The notes: generated by a model not told the origin, from the sequence alone. Positions 16,335 through 25,631 are shown, numbered from the stretch's first letter. The stretch is 64,000 bases of DNA from Micromonospora nigra (GCF_900091585.1 NZ_FMHT01000003.1:5730001-5794000); one strand, 5' to 3'. Numbers and translations: made by a program.

Positions 16335-17821
16335 ACCGCACCGGCCAGGGTCGCCGCCACGCCGTGCCGCTGCAGGTCGGTCAGCCAGGCCACCACGTCG
16401 GCGCGCACCTGCGCGTCGGCGGCCACCTCGGGCGGGACGACCGCGTCGAGCGCGAAGACCGCGTCCACCGCCCCGGCCGGTGTCTGCGCGGCGGCGGCGA
16501 GAGCCTCCTGGATCCGCCCGGCCAGGGGGTCGTCCAGCGGCAGCGACCGGCCGTTGTCGGCCTGCCCCTGCGCGAACCGCACCCACGCGGCGACCACCAG
16601 CGCCGCCCAGCGGGCCGGCCGTCCGGCCGCGCGCAGATCGGCGATCGTGTGCATGATCCGTTGCGGCAGCTTCTGCGAGCCGTCCATCGCCACCTGGAGG
16701 GTGCGGTGCCGGATCGCCGGATTGGCGAACCGGGCGAGGACCTCCTCGCCGTAGTCGACCACGTCGACGCCGTCGGGCGGGACGAAGCTGGCCGCCACGT
16801 CCTCGGCGACCAGCCGGCGCAGCACCGTGGTCAGGTGCGGCATTGCCAGCGCGTCGGCGATCGTCTCGCAGCCGGCCAGGGCCCCCAGGTACGCGGTGGC
16901 CGAGTGCACCCCGTTGAGGCCGCGCAGCTTCAGCCGCTCCCACGGACCCGCGTCGGCGCACAGCACCGCCCCGGCCTGCTCCCAGGCCGGCCGGCCACCG
17001 GGGAAGTCGTCCTCGATCACCCACTGGGTGTACGGCTCGGCGGCCACCGCCGCGAGGTCCGACACCCCGAGCGCCTGCCGTGCGGCGTCCAGCGTGTCCC
17101 GGGTGCTCGCCGGCACGATCCGGTCCACCATGGTGCCGGGGAACCCGACGTGCGCGGCGATCCAGTCCTGCACCGGGGTCGGCGCGCCCGTGAACGCCAG
17201 CGCCTGGGTGACCAGGCCCCGCAGCCGGCGACCGTTGGCGGGCAGGTTGTCGCAGCTGACCAGGGAGATCGGGCCGGCGCCGGCGGCGGCCCGGGCCAGC
17301 AGGCCGCGCACCAGCAGCCCCGGCACGGTGGCCGGGGACCGCTCGGCGCTCAGGTCGGCGACCAGCTCCGCGTCCGGGCGCAGCACCCCGCTGGCCGGGT
17401 CGAGCTGGTACGCCTTCTCCGTCACCGTCAGCGTCACCACCCGGATCGCCGGGTCGGCCAGCAGCGCCACCACCGCGTCGGGATCGGCCGCGGCCAGCCG
17501 GACCCCGGCCAGCGCACCCACCACCCGGGTGTGGCGGCCCTGCGCGGACAGCGTGCTCACACTGAACAGGTTGTCCTGTGCGGTCAGGGTCTCCACCAGC
17601 GCGGCGTTGCGCGGCGCGACCCCGACGATGCCCCAGTCCCCGCCGGCCACCCCGACCGCGGCTTCGGTGTAGACCGCCTGGTGGGCCCGGTGGAAGGCGC
17701 CCAGCCCCAGGTGCACCATGCCGGCCGGCACGGTGCCCGGCCGCACCAGCGGACGGCTGTCGGCCGGCAGCCGGCGCAGCGCCCCCAGGTCGAGCCGGGA
17801 CGCCCCGACGGTCACCGCCAT
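16331..17821 (-). CDS. uxuB: Mannitol dehydrogenase family protein, probable fructuronate/tagaturonate reductase
   Basis: Long-chain polyol dehydrogenase family protein of 496 aa. The N-terminal NAD-binding segment (GMVHLGLGAFHRAHQAVYTE, residues about 34-53) and the C-terminal helical domain with MDGSQKLPQRI are typical of UxuB/UxaB/MtlD relatives. Because it sits beside uronate isomerase, KDG kinase and KDPG aldolase, its likely reaction is NADH-dependent reduction of D-fructuronate to D-mannonate or of D-tagaturonate to D-altronate. The ATG start overlaps the end of the enolase gene by 10 nt. The symbol is by context, since mannitol or arabinitol dehydrogenase cannot be excluded from sequence alone. 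Confidence 0.75.
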   Translation of the reverse strand: MAVTVGASRLDLGALRRLPADSRPLVRPGTVPAGMVHLGLGAFHRAHQAVYTEAAVGVAGGDWGIVGVAPRNAALVETLTAQDNLFSVSTLSAQGRHTRVVGALAGVRLAAADPDAVVALLADPAIRVVTLTVTEKAYQLDPASGVLRPDAELVADLSAERSPATVPGLLVRGLLARAAAGAGPISLVSCDNLPANGRRLRGLVTQALAFTGAPTPVQDWIAAHVGFPGTMVDRIVPASTRDTLDAARQALGVSDLAAVAAEPYTQWVIEDDFPGGRPAWEQAGAVLCADAGPWERLKLRGLNGVHSATAYLGALAGCETIADALAMPHLTTVLRRLVAEDVAASFVPPDGVDVVDYGEEVLARFANPAIRHRTLQVAMDGSQKLPQRIMHTIADLRAAGRPARWAALVVAAWVRFAQGQADNGRSLPLDDPLAGRIQEALAAAAQTPAGAVDAVFALDAVVPPEVAADAQVRADVVAWLTDLQRHGVAATLAGAV

Positions 17822-19113
17822 GCCGGGCCGTCCGGGAAGGAGAACTGCGCGATCGACTCCGGGCGCATGAGCGTGCTGTAGCCGGGGGCGGTGGGCAGCA
17901 GGTACCGGCCGTCGCGGGTGCGCACCGGGTCGACGAAGTGCTCGTGCAGGTGGTCGACGTACTCGACCATCCGCCCCTCGAGGCTGGTGCCCACCCGCAG
18001 GTAGTCGAAGATCGCCAGGTGCTGCACGTACTCGCACAGACCGACGCCGCCGGAGTGCGGGCAGATCGGCACCCCGAACTTCGCCGCCATCAGGATCTCG
18101 GCGAGCACCTCGTTGACGCCGCCGACCCGGCAGGCGTCGATCTGCATCACGCCGATCGCCTCGGCCTGGAGCAACTGCTTGAAGATGACCCGGTTCGCCG
18201 CCACCTCGCCCGTGGCCACCCGGCAGCGCCCGCCGGTCAGCTCGGTCATCGCGCGGGCGATCCGGGCGTGGCCGAGGATGTCGTCGGCGTGCGTCGGCTC
18301 CTCGATCCAGTACGGGTCGACCTCCGCCAGGGCCGACATGTTGGCGATCGCCTCGTCGACGTCCCAGACCTGGTTGGCGTCCATCATCAGCAGCGCGTCC
18401 GGGCCGATCTCGGCGCGGATGATCCGGGCTCGGCGCAGGTCGTCCGCCGGGGGACCGCCGACCTTCATCTTCATCGCCCGCCACCCCCGGGCGTACGCCT
18501 CACGGGTCAACGCGCGGACCTTGTCGTCGGGGTAGCCCAGCCACCCCACCGACGTGGTGTACGAGGGGAAGCCGTCGCGCTCCAGCACCGCCAGCCGCTC
18601 GGTGAGCCCGTCGCGGCCCTTGTCCAGGATCGCGGTGGCCTCGTCCGGGGTCAGCGCGTCGGAGATGTGCCGGAAGTCGACGCTGGCCACCAGTTCGTCG
18701 GTGGGCAGCTCCGCCAGGTACCGCCACATCGGCTTGCCGGCCAGTTTGGCCTTGAGATCCCACACGGCGTTCACCAGCGCGCCGGTGGCCATGTGGATGA
18801 CGCCCTTCTCCGGGCCCAGCCAGCGCAGCTGCACGTCGGCCGACAGGGAGCGCCAGAAGGCGACCGGGTCGGCGTCGATCTCGGCCACGGTGCGACCCGC
18901 CACGTGGTGCCGCAGCGCCTCGACCGCCGCGCAGGTGATCTCGTTGCCCCGGCCGTTGGTGAAGGTGAACCCCGCCCCGGTGGGCCCGGCGTCGGTGCCC
19001 AGCTCCACGTACGTGGCCGAGTAGTCGCCCCGGTTGATCGCGTCGGACCCGTCACCGCTGGCGGCGGTCGGGAACCGCACGTCGTGCACGGTGACGTCGG
19101 TGATCCTGGTCAT
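17812..19113 (-). CDS. Enolase-superfamily sugar-acid dehydratase, L-fuconate dehydratase-like
   Basis: Mandelate-racemase-subgroup enolase of 433 aa. It resembles L-fuconate dehydratase along its length: GFTFTNGRGNEI near residue 49, WRAMKMKVGG with the Lys of the KxK-type base near 220, metal ligands in LLMMDANQVWD and IEEPTHADDI, and the C-terminal CPHSGGVGLCEYVQHL carrying the His of the barrel. It abstracts the alpha proton of an aldonate and removes water to give a 2-keto-3-deoxy acid. The operon contains no UxuA or UxaA gene, so this enzyme may be the dehydratase that turns mannonate or altronate into KDG. A genuine L-fuconate role is the alternative. The start is ATG 19113 in a 4-nt ATGA overlap with uxaC. 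Confidence 0.8.
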   Translation of the reverse strand: MTRITDVTVHDVRFPTAASGDGSDAINRGDYSATYVELGTDAGPTGAGFTFTNGRGNEITCAAVEALRHHVAGRTVAEIDADPVAFWRSLSADVQLRWLGPEKGVIHMATGALVNAVWDLKAKLAGKPMWRYLAELPTDELVASVDFRHISDALTPDEATAILDKGRDGLTERLAVLERDGFPSYTTSVGWLGYPDDKVRALTREAYARGWRAMKMKVGGPPADDLRRARIIRAEIGPDALLMMDANQVWDVDEAIANMSALAEVDPYWIEEPTHADDILGHARIARAMTELTGGRCRVATGEVAANRVIFKQLLQAEAIGVMQIDACRVGGVNEVLAEILMAAKFGVPICPHSGGVGLCEYVQHLAIFDYLRVGTSLEGRMVEYVDHLHEHFVDPVRTRDGRYLLPTAPGYSTLMRPESIAQFSFPDGPAWR

Positions 19114-20537
19114 GACCTCTCCCCGAACTTGAAGACCGTCTTCGGTAGCCGGTACGCCAGGTCGACGATCGTCTCGGCGGCCTCGTCCATCGGCAGCCGG
19201 TGCTCGGCGACGAGGCGGGCCAGGAATCCGGCGTCGATGCGGCGGGCCACGTCGTGGCGTACCGGGATGGAGCAGAACGCGCGGGTGTCGTCGACGAACC
19301 CGGCGGTGTTGTAGAAGCCGGCGGTCTCGGTGACCGCCTCCCGGAAGCGGCGCAGCACCTCGGGGGAGTCCAGGAACCACCAGGGTGCGCCGAGGCGCAG
19401 CGCCGCGTAGCCGCCCGCCAGGGGCGCCAACTCCCGGGTGAAGGTGTACTCGTCGAGGGTGTAGAGCACCACGGTCAGCCGGGGGTCGTTGCCGTACGCG
19501 TCGAGCAGCGGCGCGAGGGCGTGCACGTACTCGGTGGCCTGTGGGATGTCGCCGCCGACGTCGCGGCCGTGCCGGGCGTGCAGCCACCGGTTGTGGTTGC
19601 GCACCGCGCCCGGGTGCAGCTGCATGACCAGCCCGTCGTCGAGGGACATCCGGGCGAACTCCAACAGCATGTGTGCCCGGAACGCCTCCGCGTCGCCCGG
19701 CTCCGCCCGGCCGCGCCGGGCCCGGTCGTACACGGTCGCCGCGGTGTCGCCGAGATCGAGGGTGCGGGCGGTGGGGTGGCCGTGGTCCGACGAGGTGGCG
19801 CCGGCGGCGATGAACGCGGCCCGGCGCGACCGCAGTGCCGCCAGGTAGCCGGCGTAGGTGCCGGTGTCCTCGCCGGTGATCTCGCCGAGCCGGTCGACGT
19901 TGGTCGGCCAGCCGTCGAACTCCATGTCGACCACGTCGTCGGGGCGGAAGGTGGTGACGACCCGGCCGCCCGGCCCGCCCCAGCCGTCGGCGGCGAGCTT
20001 GGCGTGGCGACTGAGGTCGTCCAGCGGCGACTCCGTGGTGGCGAGCACCTCGATGCCGAACCGTTCGAACAGGGCCCGGGGCCGGAAGTCCGGCTCGGCC
20101 AGCTTCGCCGCCACCGCGTCGTAGACGGTGTCGGCGGTGGCCGGCGACAGCGGGGTGTCGACGCCGAAGACGTCGGTGAAGGTCTGCTCCAGCCACAGCC
20201 GTGACGGGGTGCCCCGGAACAGGTGCCAGTTGTCGGCGAAGCGGCGCCAGATCCGTCGTCCGTCGGTCTCCACCGGGCTGCCGTCGCGGCTGGGCACACC
20301 CAGGTCGGCCGGGGGCACGCCCTGACTGAGCAGCATCCGGGTCACGTAGTGGTCGGGCACGATGAGCAGCCGGGACGGGTCGGGGAACGGCTGGTCGTCG
20401 GCCAGCAGCGCCGGATCGACGTGGCCGTGCGGGGAGATGATGGGCAGCTCCGCCGCGAGGGCGTACAGCTCGCGGGCCAGCGCCCGCTGGCCCGGTTCGG
20501 CGGGCAGCAGCAGGTCGGGTCGGGTCGGGGTGGGCAC
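19110..20537 (-). CDS. uxaC: Uronate (glucuronate) isomerase
   Basis: Enzyme of 475 aa that interconverts D-glucuronate with D-fructuronate and D-galacturonate with D-tagaturonate, the first step after uronate uptake. The N-terminal PIISPHGHVDP contains the metal-binding HxH of the amidohydrolase-like fold, followed by LLIVPDHYVTRMLLSQG, and the C-terminal LARLVAEHRLPMDEA is typical of UxaC. Length fits the family. It starts at GTG 20537 with CAGGAG about 8 nt upstream, 24 nt after the preceding oxidoreductase gene, and overlaps the next gene by 4 nt. Confidence 0.9.
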   Translation of the reverse strand: MPTPTRPDLLLPAEPGQRALARELYALAAELPIISPHGHVDPALLADDQPFPDPSRLLIVPDHYVTRMLLSQGVPPADLGVPSRDGSPVETDGRRIWRRFADNWHLFRGTPSRLWLEQTFTDVFGVDTPLSPATADTVYDAVAAKLAEPDFRPRALFERFGIEVLATTESPLDDLSRHAKLAADGWGGPGGRVVTTFRPDDVVDMEFDGWPTNVDRLGEITGEDTGTYAGYLAALRSRRAAFIAAGATSSDHGHPTARTLDLGDTAATVYDRARRGRAEPGDAEAFRAHMLLEFARMSLDDGLVMQLHPGAVRNHNRWLHARHGRDVGGDIPQATEYVHALAPLLDAYGNDPRLTVVLYTLDEYTFTRELAPLAGGYAALRLGAPWWFLDSPEVLRRFREAVTETAGFYNTAGFVDDTRAFCSIPVRHDVARRIDAGFLARLVAEHRLPMDEAAETIVDLAYRLPKTVFKFGERS

Positions 20538-20561
20538 GGGGTGCGGCTCCTGTGGTCGGGT

Positions 20562-21890
20562 TCAGTCGAGGGTGAGCAGGTCGGCGACCCGCACGGGCGC
20601 GCCGGTGTCGAAGGACCGGTTCGCGGCCAGGCCGGTCAGCAGGGCCAGCGCGCCGTCGCGGGCGGTCGCCGCCCGGTGCAGCGGGTCCGTGACGCCGCCG
20701 AAGATCACCTGCGTCATCCGGGCGTCCGCACCACCGTGGCCCTGCCGGGTGTACCCCTCGACGGCGATCTGCCGCGGCGGCTCCCAGAACGGGCGCAGCG
20801 TCAGGGTGGCCGCGCCGCCCTCGGCGGCGGCCTCGGTGCCGTGCAGCGCGGCGCCCTTGAGTGCCCCGGCGGCGGCCGGGCTGACGAACTCGCTCTCGGT
20901 GACTTCCAGCTCCAACCGGCCCCGGCTGCCGTTGACCATCACCCGGTAGCCCTCCCACGGCGCGTACGCCGTCAGGTGGTAGGTCATGGTCGCGCCGGTG
21001 GAGTAGCGGGCCAGCACCGCCATGTCGTCCTCGATGGTGACGCCGGGGGCGAACACGTTGCGGTCGCGGTGGTAGCCGTCGTCCCGCTCGGCGTCGAGGT
21101 AGAGCTCCCGCAGCCGGGGATGCTCGGCCATCCGCAGCGCGAACGGGTCGTCGGCGGCGGCGGGGGAGCCGTGCGCCCGGTCGTAGTCACGGGAGTAGCC
21201 GTGCCGGCGGCCGTTCTCGCCGTAGAAGAACAGCCGCCCGGCGGCGTACACCTCGACCGGGGTGGCGTCGAGCCACCAGTTGACCAGGTCGAAGTGGTGG
21301 CTGGCCTTGTGCACCATGAGCCCGCCGGAGGACGCCTTGTCGCGGTGCCAGCGGCGGAAGTAGTCGGCCCCGTGGCGCACGTCGAGCAGCCACTCGAAGT
21401 GCACCGACCCGACCTCGCCGACGGCACCGTCGGCGAGCAGCCGCCGCACCTGCTCGTGCAGCGGGTTGTAGCGGTAGTTGAACGCCACCGTCACCCGCCG
21501 GCCGGTGCGCCGGACCGCGTCGAGGATCCGCTGGCAGCGCGGCGCGTCCACGGTCATCGGCTTCTCGGTGACCACGTCGCAGCCGGCGTCGAGGGCCGCC
21601 ACCACGTACTCGTCGTGGGTGACGTCCACCGAGGTCACCAGCACCACGTCGACCCGCTCCTTGACGAGCATGGCGGCGAAGTCGCCGGCGTGGTAGGTCG
21701 GCACCGGGGGATGGCCCAGCTCGCCGAGCCAGCGGTTGTGGGCGTCCATCCGGGCCTGGTTGACGTCGGCGAAGGCGACCAGCTCGGCGGTGTCGGCGTG
21801 GTCGTGGACCAGGGCGCGGACGAACATCTCGGCGCGGGCGCCGGTGCCGACCACGGCGTGCCTGGCGCGGCTGCCGGGTGGGGGTGACAC
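20562..21890 (-). CDS. Gfo/Idh/MocA-family oxidoreductase (first gene of uronate operon)
   Basis: Protein of 442 aa with an N-terminal Rossmann segment (HAVVGTGARAEMFVRAL), DVVTEKPMTVDAPRC with the conserved EKP Lys, and a long C-terminal domain containing HKASHHFDLVNWWLDATP. That HxxxD-type signature is shared with family members acting on complex sugars and glycoside derivatives. It is only distantly similar to the other Gfo/Idh gene of the operon (15135-16334). The start is GTG 21890, with AGGAGG 7 nt upstream. The frame runs on to 22067, but that extension crosses the promoter and operator. It is the first gene of the operon, directly under the operator at 21911. Confidence 0.85.
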   Translation of the reverse strand: MSPPPGSRARHAVVGTGARAEMFVRALVHDHADTAELVAFADVNQARMDAHNRWLGELGHPPVPTYHAGDFAAMLVKERVDVVLVTSVDVTHDEYVVAALDAGCDVVTEKPMTVDAPRCQRILDAVRRTGRRVTVAFNYRYNPLHEQVRRLLADGAVGEVGSVHFEWLLDVRHGADYFRRWHRDKASSGGLMVHKASHHFDLVNWWLDATPVEVYAAGRLFFYGENGRRHGYSRDYDRAHGSPAAADDPFALRMAEHPRLRELYLDAERDDGYHRDRNVFAPGVTIEDDMAVLARYSTGATMTYHLTAYAPWEGYRVMVNGSRGRLELEVTESEFVSPAAAGALKGAALHGTEAAAEGGAATLTLRPFWEPPRQIAVEGYTRQGHGGADARMTQVIFGGVTDPLHRAATARDGALALLTGLAANRSFDTGAPVRVADLLTLD

Positions 21891-21910
21891 GGGCCGACCT
21901 CCTCGGGTGA

Positions 21911-21926
21911 CTGCAAACCTTTGCAG
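21911..21926. promoter_or_regulatory. Perfect palindrome, probable LacI-family operator O1
   Basis: CTGCAAACCTTTGCAG is a perfect 7-2-7 inverted repeat of the size and style used by LacI-family repressors. It lies just downstream of the predicted -10 of the minus-strand operon and 21 nt before its start codon, so a bound repressor would block transcription. Confidence 0.75.
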
Positions 21927-21929
21927 TGA

Positions 21930-21958
21930 AGTAACCATGGTCGATCGCATGTCGTCAA
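21930..21958 (-). promoter_or_regulatory. Probable promoter of the minus-strand uronate operon
   Basis: TTGACG at 21958-21953, a 17-nt spacer, then GTTACT at 21935-21930. The -10 is weak, but the position immediately before operator O1 makes sense. A TTACTT hexamer with an 18-nt spacer is the alternative reading. Confidence 0.5.
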
Positions 21959-22052
21959 CGGAGCGTCGAGAATCGGCGGCCTTTACCCGAATTAGTCCCG
22001 ATTGGAGCGCATGGTGAGAGCGTCGCCGCAACACAGCTGTAACCATTCGCCG

Positions 22053-22081
22053 TTGACACTGGAGCAACCGTTTGCATTAAT
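22053..22081 (+). promoter_or_regulatory. Promoter of the lacI-transporter operon with internal operator O2
   Basis: TTGACA (22053-22058) is followed after exactly 17 nt by ATTAAT (22076-22081). Inside the spacer, AGCAACCGTTTGCA (22063-22076) matches operator O1 at 11 of 14 positions, including the whole TTTGCA half-site. A repressor here would cover the polymerase site and so control its own gene. Confidence 0.65.
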
Positions 22082-22124
22082 TGGCGACACCCGTGACCGC
22101 CGACACATCATCGAAGGGGGCCTT

Positions 22125-23255
22125 GTGCCAGTCACCATCCGGGACGTCGCACGGGCCTCCGGCGTGCACATCTCCACCGTCTCCCGCACCTTCTCGGCAC
22201 CGCACCTCGTCAACCCGGAGACCCGGGTCCGGGTGCTCGCCTGTGCCGAGGATCTCGGTTACCGGCCCAACCGGGCCGCCCGTGCGCTGATCACCGGCCG
22301 CACCCACAACATCGGCCTGATCATCGCCGACATCGCCAACCCGTTCTTCCCGCCACTGATCAAGGCGGCGGAGAGCCAGGCCAGGAGCCGTGACTACCAC
22401 GTCTTCGTGGCCGACACCAACGAGGACCCGTCCGCCGAGGAGGAACTGGTCCACGCCCTGGCCAAGCAGGTCGACGGGCTGCTGCTGTGCAGCCCTCGGA
22501 TGAGCAACAGCCTGATCGAGCAGCTCAGCCGGGAGGTGCCGTTGGTGGTGGTCAACCGCCAGCTCACCGGCCTACCCTGCGTCCTGATGGACGTCGGGCA
22601 GGGCGCCCGGCTCGCCGTCGACCACCTGGTCGGCCTCGGCCACCGGCAGATCGCCCTGCTCGGCGGTCCCCGGGGCTCCTGGACCAACCGGGAGATCCGT
22701 CGGTCCGCCGCCGCGGCGGCCCGCGCCGGGGGTGCCGAGCTGACCGTGCTCGGCCCCAACCCGCCCACCGAGCACGGCGGCATCGCCCAGGCGGAACACG
22801 TCCGCCGCAGCGGTGTCACCGCCGCGCTCGCCTACAACGACCTGATGGCGATCGGGCTCATCGAAGGGCTCGACGCACTCGGGGTGGACGTGCCACGCCA
22901 GGTGAGCGTCGTCGGAGTCGACGACATCACCCTCAGCCGGCTCACCCGCCCCAAACTGACGACGGTGGCCACGCCGACCGCGGCCGCCGGCCGGACGGCC
23001 GTCGACATGTTGCTGCAACAGGACACCGATCTCCCGCGCGCCGCGCGGGGCAGCGGTGCCGGCGCGGCAGTCGGCGTCCGTCGCACCACCGCACAGGTAA
23101 TGCTCCAGACCGAACTGGTCATCCGCGACTCCACCGGACCGGGCCCCCACGCCGGCCGGGGGCGCTCCGGAGCCGCTCCGGCTGGCCCGGGCCCGCATCG
23201 CCGTGCGGACCCGGGCGACCCGGTGACGGTCGCCGGTAGCGACGTCGCCTCCTAA
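22125..23255 (+). CDS. LacI-family transcriptional regulator of the uronate locus
   Basis: DNA-binding repressor of 376 aa. Residues 2-22 are a LacI helix-turn-helix (TIRDVARASGVHISTVSRTF), followed by the hinge region YRPNRAARALITG and a periplasmic-binding-protein-like ligand domain (IGLIIADIANPFFPPL through TTVATPTAAAGRTAVDML). The start is GTG 22125 with GAAGGGGG 4 nt upstream; the frame is open to 22002, but that part is promoter. The last 45 or so residues are a Gly/Pro/Arg-rich tail not usual in the family. It leads the transporter operon and probably binds O1 and O2, releasing them when a uronate-derived inducer is present. Confidence 0.88.
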   Translation: MPVTIRDVARASGVHISTVSRTFSAPHLVNPETRVRVLACAEDLGYRPNRAARALITGRTHNIGLIIADIANPFFPPLIKAAESQARSRDYHVFVADTNEDPSAEEELVHALAKQVDGLLLCSPRMSNSLIEQLSREVPLVVVNRQLTGLPCVLMDVGQGARLAVDHLVGLGHRQIALLGGPRGSWTNREIRRSAAAAARAGGAELTVLGPNPPTEHGGIAQAEHVRRSGVTAALAYNDLMAIGLIEGLDALGVDVPRQVSVVGVDDITLSRLTRPKLTTVATPTAAAGRTAVDMLLQQDTDLPRAARGSGAGAAVGVRRTTAQVMLQTELVIRDSTGPGPHAGRGRSGAAPAGPGPHRRADPGDPVTVAGSDVAS

Positions 23256-23275
23256 CGCCAAGGAGTGAGGCAGAG

Positions 23276-24619
23276 ATGCATCCCGCAACGCCGCCCGCCG
23301 CGAACACGCCCGCCGGGCGCACCTACCGTACCCCCCTCGCCCGTCGCCGACTGCTGCGCGGCCTGCTCGCCATGGCCGTCGCGGTGCCGATGCTCGGTGC
23401 CGCCGCGGCCTGCGGCGACGACGAGGCGGCCGACCCCAACGGCCCCGTCAAGCTGTCCATCTTCTGGTGGGGCGGCGAGGCCCGCGCCGGGCTCACCGAG
23501 CAGGCCCTGGACCTGTACACCAAGAAGAACCCGAACGTGACGTTCGAGAAGACCTGGCAGGCCAACCAGGGCTACTTCGACAAGCTGGCCACCCTCACCG
23601 CCGGCGGCAACCCGCCGGACCTGTTCCAGATCGACGACAACTACCTGACCGAGTACGCGGCGCGCAACACCACCCTCGACCTGACGCCCTACCAGGAGTC
23701 AGGCAAGCTCGACACCTCCAAGTTCCCCAAGAGCCTCTGGCAGTACGGCGTCGTCGACGGCAAGCTCGCCGGCCTGGCCTCCGGGGAGAACACCCAGGGT
23801 CTGGTCTACAACAAGACCCTGCTGACCAAGAACGGCCTGCCCGAGCCCACCACCGGCATGAGCTGGGAGGAGCACATCAACTGGGCCGAGCAGGTCGCCA
23901 AGAAGACCGGCGTGCCCGGCACCATGGACGCGAGCGCCGTGGACAAGGCCTTCTGGGTGTGGCTGCGCCAGCAGGGCAAGGACCTGTACAAGGGCAACGA
24001 CCTCGGCTTCACCGTCGAGGACGTGACCAGGTGGTTCCAGATGTGGAAGGACGCCCGCGACCGGGGCGCGACCCCCACCCCGGACGTCATCCACGAGGGC
24101 AACGCCACCGACATCACCAAGCAGCTCGTGGTCACCGGCAAGGCCGGCACCAGCTGGGTCTGGGTCAACCAGATGCCCGAGCTGAAGAAGAACACCAAGG
24201 ACGAGCTGGGCGTGATCGCCTACCCCGGTGACCCCAGCGGCCAGTGGGCCCGCGCCACCATGTACTGGTCGGTGTTCCGGGGCAGCAAGCACAAGGACAT
24301 CGCCGTCGACGTGATCAACTTCCTGTCCAACGACCCCGAGGCGGTCAAGCTCCTCGGCACCGACCGGGGCCTGCCGGGCAACCTGGACCTGCGCCGCATG
24401 GTGAGCGACGACATCACCGACCCGGCGATGAAGCAGTCCATCGCGGTGGAGACCGAGCTGGCCGAGTTGTTCGGCGAGGCGCCGCAGGTGCCGATCAAGG
24501 GCCACAGCAAGGTCCGCGCCGAACTGATCAAGGCAGCCGAGAACGCCCAGTACGGCCGGGTCACCCCCGCCGAGGCCGCCGCCCAGTTCTACGCGGCCAG
24601 CAAGTCCGCCATCGCCTGA
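23276..24619 (+). CDS. ABC transporter sugar-binding lipoprotein (family 1 extracellular solute-binding protein)
   Basis: Protein of 447 aa. The basic n-region LARRRLLRGLLA is followed by a hydrophobic stretch and a lipobox ending in AAAAC (Cys near residue 43), so it should be a surface-anchored lipoprotein. The ARRRLL motif leaves Tat export possible. The mature part is a CUT1-type binding protein (LSIFWWGGEARAGLTEQALDLYTKKNPNV). It probably captures oligogalacturonides or uronides made by the pectate lyase, which is inferred from context. AAGGAG lies 10 nt before the ATG, and the gene follows lacI after 20 nt. Confidence 0.87.
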   Translation: MHPATPPAANTPAGRTYRTPLARRRLLRGLLAMAVAVPMLGAAAACGDDEAADPNGPVKLSIFWWGGEARAGLTEQALDLYTKKNPNVTFEKTWQANQGYFDKLATLTAGGNPPDLFQIDDNYLTEYAARNTTLDLTPYQESGKLDTSKFPKSLWQYGVVDGKLAGLASGENTQGLVYNKTLLTKNGLPEPTTGMSWEEHINWAEQVAKKTGVPGTMDASAVDKAFWVWLRQQGKDLYKGNDLGFTVEDVTRWFQMWKDARDRGATPTPDVIHEGNATDITKQLVVTGKAGTSWVWVNQMPELKKNTKDELGVIAYPGDPSGQWARATMYWSVFRGSKHKDIAVDVINFLSNDPEAVKLLGTDRGLPGNLDLRRMVSDDITDPAMKQSIAVETELAELFGEAPQVPIKGHSKVRAELIKAAENAQYGRVTPAEAAAQFYAASKSAIA

Positions 24620-24647
24620 CCGTCGACGTCTCGGAGAGGAGCAGCTC

Positions 24648-25631
24648 GTGGCCCTGACCACGGCTCCCGACCCGACCCGCCGCGGCACCGGATCCGTCCG
24701 GCCCGTTGCCAAACGGCACGGGTCCGGACGGATCCGGCACGGCGAAGGTCTGGCCGGGTACGTCTTCCTGTCGCCCTGGCTCATCGGCCTCATGGCCGTC
24801 ACGGCGATCCCCATGCTGTTGTCGCTCTACCTCAGCTTCACCAACTACGACATCCTCACCCCCTGGTCCGAGGTCGAGTGGGTGGGGCTGGCCAACTACG
24901 AGAAGATGTTCACCAACGACCCGTCGTGGTGGCACTCCGTACGCGTGACGCTGAGCTTCGCCCTGATCGCCGTGCCGCTGAAGCTCGCCGCCGCGCTCGG
25001 CGTCGCGCTGCTGCTCAACCGGGCCTGGCGTGGCGTCGGCCTGTTCCGTGGCCTGTTCTACCTGCCGTCGCTGCTCGGCGGCAGCGTGGCGCTGGCCATC
25101 GTCTGGGTCAACATGTTCAACCGCGAGGGCGCGTTCAACTCCTTCCTCGCCCTGTTCGGCATCGAGGGCAAGCCCTGGGTCAACGACCCGGACTGGGCCC
25201 TGGAGACCCTGATGGTGCTCGCCATCTGGCAGTTCGGCGCCCCCATGGTGATCTTCCTGGCCGGGCTCAAGCAGGTACCCACCGAGCTGTACGAGGCGGC
25301 GTCCGTCGACGGGGCCGGCAAGCTGCGCAAGTTCGCGCACATCACCCTGCCGATGCTCTCCCCGGTCATCTTCTTCAACCTGGTGCTGGAGACCATCAAC
25401 GGCTTCCAGGGCTTCACCGCCGCGTTCGTGCTCAGCAACGGCACCGGCGGGCCCGTCGACTCCACCCTGATGTACACGCTCAACCTCTACATCACCGGTT
25501 TCACGAACCTGGAGATGGGCTACGCCTCCGCCATGGCGTGGGTCTTCCTCACCGCCATCGCGTTGATCACCGTGATCTTCTTCAGCACCGGGCGTTTCTG
25601 GGTGCACTACTCCGACGGGGAGGACCGGTGA
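24648..25631 (+). CDS. ABC transporter permease, MalF/UgpA type
   Basis: Inner-membrane CUT1-type permease of 327 aa with six predicted helices. The EAA loop ELYEAASVDGAGKLRKFAHITLPML (about residues 214-238) docks the ATPase. The GTG start is preceded by GGAGAGGAG. It pairs with the next gene to form the channel for the sugar-binding lipoprotein. No ATP-binding subunit is encoded in the locus, as in other actinobacterial sugar importers that share a single MsiK-type ATPase. Confidence 0.88.
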   Translation: MALTTAPDPTRRGTGSVRPVAKRHGSGRIRHGEGLAGYVFLSPWLIGLMAVTAIPMLLSLYLSFTNYDILTPWSEVEWVGLANYEKMFTNDPSWWHSVRVTLSFALIAVPLKLAAALGVALLLNRAWRGVGLFRGLFYLPSLLGGSVALAIVWVNMFNREGAFNSFLALFGIEGKPWVNDPDWALETLMVLAIWQFGAPMVIFLAGLKQVPTELYEAASVDGAGKLRKFAHITLPMLSPVIFFNLVLETINGFQGFTAAFVLSNGTGGPVDSTLMYTLNLYITGFTNLEMGYASAMAWVFLTAIALITVIFFSTGRFWVHYSDGEDR

